From Solen grandis (lineage: Eukaryota; Mollusca; Bivalvia; Adapedonta; Solenidae): a stretch of DNA of 64,000 nucleotides. Location: assembly GCA_021229015.1 (NCBI GenBank), contig CM037782.1:38774316-38838315 (forward strand), in the 5' to 3' direction. The notes below the pieces were generated by a model that was given only the letters and a program-made list of their open reading frames with translations, searched no databases and was not told the origin of the DNA. This document shows positions 23,701-32,402 of this stretch, in pieces; the stretch's first letter is position 1; each line of letters begins with the position of its first letter. The position numbers were made by a program, and so were the translations under genes.

Positions 23701-25999
23701 TATAGAATTCATAAAGCAATATTATTAATAAGCATCAAAGAGACGAAGTTGGTATATTCACTGGCTTAATATCACTTTACCCCTCATTGCTATAGAGTCC
23801 CTTTCTGTTCACTCGGAATTTCCACATGAGAAAACCTTCCATCTTGCTTGCAGTAGGTTTGTGGTTCTACCTGGGTGACTCTGTGATCTTGGGGGTCTTC
23901 CTGTGCCTGTAATTAGCTTGACATCACTATGTGACTGATATATTGTTTCAGCAATCATAATATCCAAAACAATTACTCATAAGCATCAGGCGATGCAAGT
24001 AATGTAAATACTGTCTTCATAGGTAGGGATGATGGGTACTACAAGTATTTTCATATCACGATATGTTGCAAAATGCAACATTTTTGCATATTTTATGGCA
24101 TTGAATATATATTTTCTTAACCAAAGTACATGTACCTGCATTTTGTGAAAAATTATGTTAAAAATGAATAACTTAAAGAAAATTATGACAAAAAAAAAAA
24201 GATAAAAAAAAAAAAAAAAAAAAAAATTTTTTTAGAAGCTTCAGGTATAGTTTTCAATTTAATGAAATAGTGTACTTAAAAAGTTGAAAAAACTGACAAG
24301 TGGAGTGGATTCATGAAAAAGTGACAAATTTTGGAATAGGGTCACAGCTCCAATAAAAAAATGATACATGTCATGCCTGGCCAGAGTCGCAATATACTGA
24401 GACATCGGTAATACCATGCATCCCTATTCATGGGCCATGGTAGTATTATATGGTGTAGAATAATGGAAGTTTCACAGGGGTTGTTTTCACAAAATGTCTT
24501 TCGTTAAATATTTCTGGATTGTGAAACTGATTAATTATAAAGAGTATTCCTGCTTTATTTTTCATAATTATTAATAGAATGTCTGAAATGGTAGATATTA
24601 CTTCCCTTTATCAGGCAAACTGGCATTCCAGTTTGAAAATTTACTATTTCAGAATATATTGGAGTTGTAATATTTATATTTTACTAAATTTAAGGAATGC
24701 TTTAAGTTGTTTTTTTTAACTTTGTGTTTTATCCCAATAACTTATCCACTATTAGATGTTATCCGGAACTGGACAAATGTCGGTTTTTTCCCATCTAATC
24801 CAGGGGTTCAAACTCACTTTTACCATTAAAGCTTCACTACTGTTTACTATAGAATTAGTGCAACACCATGAAGTTGTAACTGTAAATGTTTGTTTGTTAC
24901 CCACCCCAGGTTTAGCTGGGAAATTCCAAAATATTCTTAATTCCGGAGTAAGTCTATTGTAGGAATTTAAAGAAGTATGTTGGTATTTCTAATTATATAT
25001 TTCACATTGTCACACTACATACCTGACATTCGAAAGTTATTCTTTAATATAACTCACTGTGTAATCTTTCTCTTAATTTCATTAAACAAACATTTCAACT
25101 TTTGTTTCATTTCCATACAGGCTGGATAATAAGCATGTTGTGTTCGGGAAAGTCATAGAAGGAATGGATGTTGCTCGAAAGATGGAGGTACCCCGTTTCA
25201 TATTCTATACTACATCAAGATTTTACTTGTGGTTTTGAGGCTAACAGATTTTACTTTGTAATATTATAATAGCCTTATGAATTATTCCCCACATTCATAT
25301 ACATCTTTGTAAATCACCAAGACCGATTTGTCATTGATTTTGAAAAGCAGTTTTGTAGTAAAAATTCAATCCAGTGATTTACCTAGTTGATTATGAGCTA
25401 CTCAACCATGTTTTTGAACAGGGTTGCTTGCAATGCTACTTTTTGGTAGCTCACATTTCTTCATCGCACATTGTTTCAGGGCTATATTTAGACATCAATT
25501 TCCCCCTTTTTTTACTACGTGGAGAAAAAGTTTCAAATTTTGTTTTCTGAGCAAGAGTGTTGATATGCTTATTGTTAGTAGTCCATTGAGACAAATGATG
25601 TGTTCATTGTTCTTATAACGACTGTATATATGCAAAGTTAAAGTGGGTTTATAACTTGGGTTTATTGCATTGCTTGAAAATTTGATCATTGTTCATTTAA
25701 TTTGATAAGCAAAAGAAATGTGACTCTCACATTAAAAACCCTGTTCTCTCAGCACTATCAGCGCTTTGATTTATGTAAGATTGGGAATAAAACGTTTACT
25801 ATATGTATTTTAATCCTGAATACCTTTAAAAGTATGAAGAAAAATACACACAAACAAATGTTGAAAGCAACTTGCAGCCATTTTGTTTTGTAGATAGTGT
25901 CAATACTTATATAACATTGTAATGTTTCAGAAATGTGGAAGCAAGTCAGGGAAGCCATCAGAGAAGATTACTATTATGAACTGCGGGGAGCTGGTGTGA
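11727..25999 (+). CDS. PPIE: Peptidyl-prolyl cis-trans isomerase E (cyclophilin 33), complete, 12 exons
   Basis: This nuclear, spliceosome-associated cyclophilin binds RNA through an RRM and isomerises X-Pro bonds; in mammals it also binds the third PHD finger of MLL. Exons: 11727-11760, 15378-15476, 16063-16106, 16472-16498, 17323-17404, 18694-18794, 19219-19348, 20218-20297, 22253-22358, 23138-23213, 25121-25187, 25931-25999. They total 915 nt, or 304 residues plus TGA; phases agree at every junction and the length fits the family (human about 301). Residues 1-85 form the RRM, with RNP2 IVYVGG and RNP1 RGFAFVEF. A charged linker follows (about 90-140), then the cyclophilin domain with [21 protein letters not shown], and [10 protein letters not shown], including the tryptophan tied to cyclosporin binding. 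Exon 4 is only 27 nt. Intron 8 looks U12-type. It is a divergent neighbour of SPEF2. Confidence 0.97.
13141..13225 (+). repeat. tRNA-like SINE head relic
   Basis: GGGGCCTAGCTCAGTGGGAT contains a perfect RNA polymerase III box A (TAGCTCAGTGG). No box B is found within 60 bp, and no tRNA fold can be drawn, so this is a SINE relic rather than a tRNA gene. Confidence 0.35.
13652..14836. mobile_element. Pearl-like element, 167-bp tandem core, GCTCGACTATTC termini
   Basis: It starts TTTAGCTCGACTATTCGAAG and ends GAATAGTCGAGCGTGCTGTCC, so GCTCGACTATTC and GAATAGTCGAGC are exact inverses. The core repeats a unit carrying TTTTGGTTAAAGTTTTGCATGC about every 167 bp (near 13747, 13943, 14109, 14276, 14443, 14605). 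It sits in PPIE intron 1. The plus ORF at 13568-13870 is repeat read-through. Confidence 0.65.
14838..15100 (-). pseudogene. Non-LTR retrotransposon RT fragment (CR1/jockey type)
   Basis: Minus-strand translation shows the RT block [14 protein letters not shown] followed by VFINDI. After a one-base frameshift comes LFADDC, the catalytic FADD box. Only palm motifs B and C remain. It lies in PPIE intron 1 and directly abuts the right end of the preceding pearl-like element. Confidence 0.7.
16576..16865 (+). repeat. tRNA-derived SINE, family 2 (copy 1)
   Basis: Head with a box-B-like GTGGGTCTAATCC, then a body with CAGGACTGGTTGGC, GACTGGGTGTGGTAT, ATATCTGTCTCAAGTAGAC and AATGACAGAAATGCTGTC. The same body recurs at 20367-20575, 48895-49063 and (inverted) 60003-60265. 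In PPIE intron 4. Confidence 0.6.
17690..18000. repeat. Two diverged ~185-bp direct repeats
   Basis: The phrase CTTCTTTTGATTGCTTCAATAT occurs at about 17750 and 17916, each followed by a GGCTGGACC/GGATGGACC phrase and TTGACC. It resembles a two-unit tandem-core element in PPIE intron 5; the ends are unclear. Confidence 0.4.
18558..18668 (+). repeat. Short interspersed repeat with GTCC microsatellite (copy 1 of 4)
   Basis: GTGACACATAGAGATCAC, a GTCCGTCTATCTGTCCGTC stretch, then CAGCAGGTGACACATGTGTTCC and AACACTCTTGT. Related pieces lie at 16398-16441, 19030-19138 and 22432-22502, all inside PPIE. This copy ends 25 bp before exon 6. It is probably a small pearl-like family without core repeats. 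Confidence 0.5.
19030..19138 (+). repeat. Short interspersed repeat with GTCC microsatellite (copy 2)
   Basis: Same plan as the copy at 18558: ATCACTTTTCCTTC, then CTGTCCGTCTGTCTGTCCGTC cut short, then CAGCAGATGACACACATG and AACACTCTTGTT. In PPIE intron 6. Confidence 0.5.
20367..20575 (+). repeat. tRNA-derived SINE, family 2 (copy 2)
   Basis: A box-B-like GTGGTTCAATCCC near 20387, then CCAGGACTGGTTGGCC and GTGTCAGGATAATGTGACTG, as in the copy at 48895. It lies in the U12-type intron of PPIE. Confidence 0.6.
21486..22215 (+). repeat. tRNA-derived SINE, family 1, split by a 494-bp insertion
   Basis: The head (21486-21635) has box B GGGTTCGAGTCCC and GGTTCTACCCGGATGCC. The tail (22130-22215) has TCTTCCTCCACCTGTAATTAG and ATGACTGAAATTCTGTC. 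An intact-order relative lies inverted at 47845-48085. The interruption 21636-22129 is flanked by CCATG on both sides and has ends TTCATACAGG and (inverse) TTCATATAGG. The tail stops about 20 bp before the U12 branch site of PPIE intron 8. Confidence 0.6.
21636..22129. mobile_element. Small TIR-like insertion inside the SINE
   Basis: 494 bp, flanked by 5-bp CCATG duplications, with short inverted ends TTCATACAGG/CCTATATGAA (9 of 10 match). The interior repeats CCTTGAA-type phrases. No coding capacity; superfamily unknown. Confidence 0.45.
23790..23960 (+). repeat. SINE family 1, 5'-truncated copy
   Basis: GGTTCTACCTGGGTG, GTCTTCCTGTGCCTGTAATT and CATCACTATGTGACTGATAT align with the body and tail of the SINE at 47845-48085. 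In PPIE intron 10; no box B remains. Confidence 0.5.
24024..24426. mobile_element. hAT-type MITE
   Basis: The ends TAGGGATGATGGGTA and TACCATGCATCCCTA are inverted repeats (13 of 15). They are flanked by TTCATAGG and TTCATGGG, an 8-bp target duplication with one mismatch. An 8-bp duplication and a TAGGGATG terminus fit the hAT superfamily. 403 bp, no ORF, in PPIE intron 10. Confidence 0.7.
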
Positions 26000-26482
26000 G
26001 GTACAGGTGTCACGCAGGAGACTTTGAGACATGGGATGGGCGTGGTCAGGGGGTGTGGCATATCTAACTCTCACACAGTGAACCAACAGATAGATTCATC
26101 TACAGGATATGTTGGACCCGAATTACCCTACTGAAGGGCAAAGATATTATTCAGATCTGAATGATTTTAGTACTTGTGAGACTTAGTGCATAACAATTTA
26201 TGGACAACAAGATCATGTGTAAACTTTGCTGCGGAATACTCATCTACTACCCAATATGGTATGGACTGTGCAGTCTTTATGAAGTTTAGAAGACCAAAAA
26301 CTGAAACCATATCTTTGTTTCTAGTAATGTAACAAGAAGACAGCCAGTGAACTTCGAGCATGTGTAAGCAATGTCCTGTATTGGTTAAAATGTATACATG
26401 TATTTTTTCCATAATATCATATTTGACAATATTGAAAATTGGTATTGCAATAGAGCATGAAAGACATCCATGATTCTATGCT
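26000..26482 (+). other. Probable PPIE 3' UTR
   Basis: Non-coding sequence directly after the PPIE stop. No canonical AATAAA is seen until 27091, so the UTR may run through the following repeat element. The 81-residue minus ORF at 26167 has no family features. Confidence 0.4.
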
Positions 26483-27011
26483 TTTTAGTGCACCTGAGTG
26501 AAGCTGATGATGGGCTTTTGTGATACTTGTGCATTGTGTTTCAACAATTTTAGTGTTTACACTCTAGCATCTTCATTTCTTAAGCAACCATCTTTATGAC
26601 AGTGTTAATGGCCATAATCTGTCGGTCAATTTCGATTAAGGCTGATATGGGCCTATTAGGTCAAGAGTTATGCCCCTTTTAATTAAAAAAATGTCAGATT
26701 TTCTATGTTGGAGTTATGGTGAGGAGTTATGAACCTTGAATTATTAAAAAAATGCCAGATTTTTACTTTGTTTACACTGGCATCTACAATTATTAAGCAA
26801 TCATCATTTTACTTATTCATAATTATAATGGCAACTATATTTCAGTTTAGTTTGATTATGACTAGTATTTGACTGATAGAGCTACATTTTAGGCCCATCA
26901 TACATATTTACTATTATTACACTCTAATGGCTCCATTTCTTCAGCAATAGAGGCAATGAAGGCAGTGTTTCTCAGGTAAGTAATTTCAGGGCCATCTTGG
27001 CCCTCTTGTTT
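26483..27011 (-). mobile_element. Pearl-like element of the GAGGGCC family (copy G), inverted
   Basis: It begins TTTTTAGTGCACCTGAG and ends CAGGGCCATCTTGGCCCTC, the reverse complement of the left end of copy A (GAGGGCCAAGATGGCCCT). The core contains two diverged GTTTACACT...CATTTCTTAAGCAA units. It may lie in the PPIE 3' UTR. Confidence 0.6.
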
Positions 27012-27346
27012 TTGTAAAAGCAGAAAAATAATAAGGAATTTGAATCAAACTTTTAGTCAAATCTTTGGATAATGTGAACACATTGTTCCTAATAAACAAT
27101 TATTTATATGTCTTACATGCTCTGCTTCTGGGTCGTCTTCATAAAGTATCTAAGTTTTTTTGTTTTTTTTTCCCCTTAAATGAAGAATCAATCAATTGCG
27201 ATGGCAAAAAAGTTTGCATTATTATTTCTAACATTTGATAGAAATAAGTATCCAGGGAGTTAATTTCTCTCTGCATCTATTAAATTTGATATTTGTTTGA
27301 AAGTATAGTGTACACACTGACAGAATATGTAAAATTTTGCCAGAAT

Positions 27347-27446
27347 NNNNNNNNNNNNNNNNNNNNNNNNNNNNNNNNNNNNNNNNNNNNNNNNNNNNNN
27401 NNNNNNNNNNNNNNNNNNNNNNNNNNNNNNNNNNNNNNNNNNNNNN
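27347..27446. other. Assembly gap (100 N)
   Basis: Exactly 100 N, a conventional unknown-length scaffold gap. Any 5' LTR of the gypsy-like element to its right would fall in or beside it. Translations that run through it are meaningless. Confidence 0.99.
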
Positions 27447-27599
27447 ATGCTTTGCACAACCCACTACACACAACCTCCCATCATCTCCCAGGTACGGATC
27501 TAGGAAGGGGGCTATGCAGTAGCACTCCATTGGATGATTTGTCATCAAATCCCACCGTACAATCTGTCGATCAAAGTCAGAAATCTCCTGTCTTCATTT

Positions 27600-28082
27600 C
27601 CGATGTCTATCAAAACGGCAAAACAGCCGTCATTTACCGCCTGGGACCGAATCAAAGCAGTCACCCATCAAACCACAGAAATACGATGGTACAGAGGATC
27701 TCCTCGAACATTTGGCACAGTTCAACATCCTGTCAGAACTTAACAGGTAGAACTATGAAACCAAATCTCTCTACTTAGCCAGTAGTCTTGCAGGAGATGC
27801 ACGTTCTCTATTGACTGATCTTGATCAAACACAGAAAAGATTTTAAATGTCTAATAGAAGATCTTAATAATCGATTTTGATCGATAAATAGAGCCGAGAT
27901 ATACAGATCAAAGTTACAAAGTCGTAACCTTGACAAAAATGAGTCCATACCCGAATTAGCCCAATCTATCAACAAGAAAGTCAGTATAACTGACAGATGC
28001 TCCCCGAAGAACGTCATTGTTACAAATAAGGCCTTGGTCAATGGGTGGGAGGATATGTTGAAATCCCCATTCCTAAATCATA
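27600..28082 (+). pseudogene. Gypsy gag, N-terminal capsid part, broken
   Basis: Shifting between frames, the plus strand reads KPQKYDGTEDLLEHLAQFN, then YETKSLYLASSLAGDARSLL and TDLDQTQ, typical of Ty3/gypsy capsid. TAG stops and a frameshift near 27840 break it. Capsid would package element RNA; this copy is dead. Confidence 0.65.
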
Positions 28083-28429
28083 TCTATTCTCCTCATCAGA
28101 TGAGATGTTTTACCAACTCTAATTTGGAGGCTTAGTAACAGTTTACTATTTAATATGATAATACGTGTTACTCATCAGATCTTTCATTGATTTTTTTAAG
28201 TTTTTATACTACTAAAAATTAAGTCATACATTTCAATGTGTGCTCATATCAAAGAGGTTAACCAACACTCTTGACATATGACTGGATATTTGAAATAGTG
28301 TATAATGGCCTTAACAACAATTAGCTGACATGATTATGATTGACATTACTAGCATATTGAATTTTGTGGGGTTTTGTTTAAATGATATCTCCTGTTAAAT
28401 TAGGCAAATGACATGAATATTAGTCAACA

Positions 28430-29478
28430 ACATGGTAGTAGGGGCCATAACTCTCTTAAAAACTGAGGAACCAGGTCACGTCGACGATATGCGTATCTAC
28501 TCTTGGTAACAAAGCTTCCCATAAAGTTTCATTGAATTCAAGCCATTAGTTCCTGAGAAATAGCCCGGACAAGAATCATGAAATTTGTACTATAGGCCAA
28601 AAAGTCAATGCGCCTTAACTCTTTGAAATATTTAGGAATCGGGTCATGCTGACGACATGCGCATCTCCTCTTGGTAATAAAGCTTCCCATTTAGTTTCAT
28701 TGAATTCAAGCCATCAGTTCCTGAGAAATAGCCCGGACAAGAATCATGCAATATGAACTATAGGCCAAAAAGTCAAGGGGCCATAACTCTTTGAAAAATT
28801 GAGGAACCAGGTCACGCCAACGATATGCGTATCTACTCTTGGTGATAAAGCTTCCCATAAAGTTTTGTTGAATTCAAGCCATTAGTTCCTGAGAAATAGC
28901 CCGGACAAGAATCATGCAATATGTACTATAGGCCAAAAAGTCAAGGGGCCTTAACTATTTGAAAAATTCAGGAATCGGGTCATGCTGACGATATGCGCAT
29001 CTCCTCTTGGTAATAAAGCTTCCCATAAAGTTTCGTTGAATTCAAGCCATTAGTTCCTGAGAAATAGCCCGGACAAGAATCATGCAATATGAACTATAGG
29101 CCAAAAAGTCAAGGGGCCTTAACTCTGTGAAAAATTGAGGAACCAGGTCACGCCGACGATATGCGTATCTGCTCTTAGTGATAAAGCTTCCCATAAAGTT
29201 TCGTTGAATTCAAGCCATTAATTCCTGAGAAATAGCCCGGACAAGAATCATGCAATATGAACTATAGGCCAAAAAGTCAAGGGGCCTTAACTCTGTGAAA
29301 AATTTAGGAATCGGGTCATGCTGACGATATGCGCATCTCCTCTTGGTAATAAAGCTTCCCATAAAGTTTCGTTGAATTCAAGCCGTTAGTTCCTGAGAAA
29401 TAGTCCGGACAAGGAAAGTGTGACGGACGGACGGACGAAGCGGCGACTATATGCGTCACCTTCGGTGAGCATAAAAAG
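28430..29478 (+). mobile_element. Pearl-like element with six 168-bp units, inserted in gag
   Basis: TCCTGAGAAATAGCCCGGAC recurs exactly every 168 bp at 28551, 28719, 28887, 29055, 29223 and 29391. Alternate units differ in phase-linked ways: GAGGAACCAGGTCACG versus AGGAATCGGGTCATGC, suggesting a 336-bp higher-order unit. It ends GACGGACGGACGGACGAAG, then GCGTCACCTTCGGTGAGC and AAAAAG. The left end lies somewhere in 28083-28430. Gag coding resumes at 29481. Confidence 0.7.
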
Positions 29479-29480
29479 CT

Positions 29481-29700
29481 AACAAGAAAAGTTGACCCTG
29501 GAGCGGCACTCGATGTTATCGATTTGTTAGCTCTTGACTATTTTAGTGATGCTTTGCCAAATACAGAGATACGGCTACGCTTCTTACGCGAAGTATGCCC
29601 AAAATCAATCAATGAAGCTGAGCGTATTGCGGTTAGATTAGAGGCACATCGCATTGCTGACAAAAGCCGTAGTAAAAATTATGTCTAGTGACCACAAAAT
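29481..29700 (+). pseudogene. Gypsy gag, C-terminal capsid part
   Basis: Reads VDPGAALDVIDLLALDYF, SDALPNTEIRLRFL and AERIAVRLEAHR, a capsid C-terminal domain pattern of mollusc gypsy elements. It continues the interrupted upstream piece. Confidence 0.65.
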
Positions 29701-30009
29701 TGACCAGCTCACCAATCAAATTGAGAAACTTACACATGAGATAAAAGATATTAAACAAGTGACAGGAATTGTCGCAAAACCCGGTTTTCTTTTCGCAATG
29801 TTTCGTCCCAGTACAGATTATTTGTATCAGTCAAATAATTTTGTGCTCTATGTCTATTAAATCTAATGCAATTCTATATAAAGCAAAAATACATAATATG
29901 TGCACCAAGGATTTTTAACTTACATTTATCCACATTAACTTTGAACAAGACATGAATATGATGCAACAATCTGCTTCTGAAAATGTCACTTAAGCATTCA
30001 CTTTAACTA

Positions 30010-30800
30010 AATTCTACATTATTTTTTGTGGGGTTATGTAGGAATAAACAGTTGTCTGTCTGTCTATCCCTATTCTTGTAAGCACAACTCCTAAACCTAT
30101 TTGACCACCAAAAGGGGAGATAATCCATTTCAATTTTTTTAACAAAAATAGCTGGTAAGCGCAACTCCTCCTAAACCGTAAGATGGATGTCACACAAACT
30201 TTACATAACAATGGCACATCATATGCAAATATGCATGAAGTATGGGATTTCGAATTTGACAACTGAAAGGTGAGATAATCCATTTTCACAGAGTGAAGTT
30301 CCTATGCACTGCATTCCGCCTCAATAAGATGTATGCACCTATAAAGTTTAAAGTCAATACCTCTTATAATGTAGGAGTTATGCTCCGGACAAGAAATTTT
30401 ATCAAAGGGGCATAACTCCATCAAAAATGGTCAAACTGCAAAACACGGGTAATATTCTCCAGGGTGACTTAGTGAAGGTACTTCTGTTAAAGTATGGACA
30501 AAATTTATTAATAAATGTAGAAGTTGTGCACGAAAGAATATTTCCCTTTATATTACACCCGTTAAGGGGCAAAGGGCCATAACTGCATCAAAAATAGTCA
30601 AACCACAAAACCCTGACAATATGCGCCAGACCACTATGTAATAATGCTTCTGTAAAAGTTTGGGCCATATCCGTTGAAAAATGTAGGAGAAGTTGCGCCA
30701 AAAGAATATTTCCCTATATATTACATATGTGAAAAAATAAAAAAGGGCCATAACTGCACCAAAAATATTCGAATCACAAAACCTGGTTAAAAATGTCAAC
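30010..30800. repeat. Tandem-core repeats (~172 bp) between gag and protease
   Basis: GGGCATAACTCCATCAAAAA (near 30405), GGGCCATAACTGCATCAAAA (30586) and GGGCCATAACTGCACCAAAA (30748) mark units of about 165-180 bp. An older part at 30040-30290 has GTCTGTCTGTC and two AAGCGCAACTCCT-like units in a different family. Probably two pearl-like insertions. Confidence 0.5.
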
Positions 30801-30954
30801 AAAGCCAAACCTACAATTTTGACCGTCAGGCCAATTTTAATTACAGAAATCAAAATCACGGCAAACACTATCTTTCTCAAAGACAGGACATAAACAGAGA
30901 TCAATACAGGGTTTATGATAACTCACGTATACCTGGATCCCAGGGAAACGGACC

Positions 30955-31325
30955 ATGGTTGGGACGGAGGACCATGCACCATCCAAGACAAACCGGTCCA
31001 AATCGAACCCATTAAATGTCCGTCAAGTATCACATGACACAGGTTTCTTTGTGCTCGGTAAAATACGGCAAGAAAATGTGTCATTATTAGTTGATACTGG
31101 TTCTACAGTGACCATTCTCAGGAAAAAACATGTTCGATAAATGGCCCTCAGACAGAAAACCAAATATAAAACCAGTTAACATGAGGTTAATTACAGCCAC
31201 AGGAGAAGTATCAAAATTTCATGGTAAAATTTCAGTTGATATAACTTTAGACAATAAAACTTACATGCAACAAATACTGTTGGCAGACATACACAATGAT
31301 GGCATAATTGGGTTAGACTTTTAGA
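30955..31325 (+). pseudogene. Gypsy aspartic protease, frameshifted
   Basis: GKIRQENVSLLVDTGSTVTI carries the retropepsin active site DTG. After a TAA/frameshift at about 31140 the flap region and the second conserved block IIGLDF follow (31310). The enzyme would have cut Gag-Pol. An in-frame stop and a frame change show it is dead. Confidence 0.75.
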
Positions 31326-32254
31326 AGCCCATAATTGCAATGTCTCTGTTGGAAAAAGGTCTATGACCATTAATGGTGACAAAATTCACTGTTTCATGAA
31401 AAATGATGACAAATTCCACAAATGCTGTCGAATAGCTATAACAGAAAATTGTACTATCCCTGCTCATACAGAAATAATAATTCCAGGAAAACCCGTCGAT
31501 ACAGTGAACAATGCAATCGGTCTAGTTGAAGCAAATCAACAATTTGTCCTTAAACATGGGCTCACAATAGCCAGAGCACTGGCAGATATTGACAATGGCC
31601 AGATACCCATTAGAGTTGCCAGATACCCATTAGAGTTGCTAACTTTGGTAATAAACCTCGTCAGGTGTATCAGAACACGATTGCAGCGACATTGTCATAT
31701 GTTGAAATCCTCTTAGTCAAACCCATAATTGTCATGCCAACAAAGTTCATGGTGAATATTGTTCAGTCATTACCCTCACACCTCAAGCATATAGTAGACA
31801 CTGCAAGCAAGAACATGAATAAATGTCAAGAAGAGAATGTTATAAATTTACTACTTAAACATGTAAGCATCTTCTCCAAAGATGATGATGATTTAGGTCA
31901 AACAAACCTAGTCGAACACACTATTGATACTGGCAATGGCAAACCTATCAAACAAGCTCTATATAGGGTACCCCTCGCAAAAAGAAGAGCCACTGAAATA
32001 GAGATCAAAATATGGAAGACAAAGGCGTTTTAGAACCCTAAAATAGTCCATGGTGTAGTCCTGTGGTTATGGTTACAAAGCCTGATGGAACAATAAGGTT
32101 TTGTTGCGATTTTAGAAAGCTAAATAGTTGTACGATTAAAGATAGTCAACCACTACCAAGAATTGACGACACACTGGATGCACTGGCAGGTTCTTCCTGG
32201 TTTAGTACTCTCGATCTCAAAAGCGGATTTTGGCAAGTTGGTATGGCAGAATAG
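31326..32254 (+). pseudogene. Gypsy pol: protease-RT linker and RT fingers/palm, broken
   Basis: Pieces at 31363-31716, 31665-32033 and 32063-32254 read successively as the linker, the LVEHTIDTGNGKPIKQALYR segment that precedes RT, and RT blocks KPDGTIRFCCDFRKLN, PLPRIDDTLDAL, WFSTLDLKSGFWQV. It stops before the catalytic YxDD motif, where the non-LTR element begins. A 12-bp duplication near 31605-31625 (AGATACCCATTAGAGTTGC) and several frame changes are visible. Confidence 0.8.
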
Positions 32255-32402
32255 AATAGAATAGACGTCATATGGTGTCTTAACGATCATTTAAAAAACG
32301 TAAATATTTATCATGAATTACAATAAAATATTTAAAACACAACAATGATCCCTGCACAGCAGGTGAATGTAAACAAAATTAATGAGTTAATGTGTGTAAA
32401 AA

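Noticed and set aside
27293..27778. 161-codon plus ORF and related minus ORFs across the N run
   Set aside because: They translate through unknown bases; only the gag-like part after 27600 has support.
30955..31325. Host aspartic protease gene
   Set aside because: The DTG site is of retropepsin type and is followed by gypsy RT, so it belongs to the retrotransposon.
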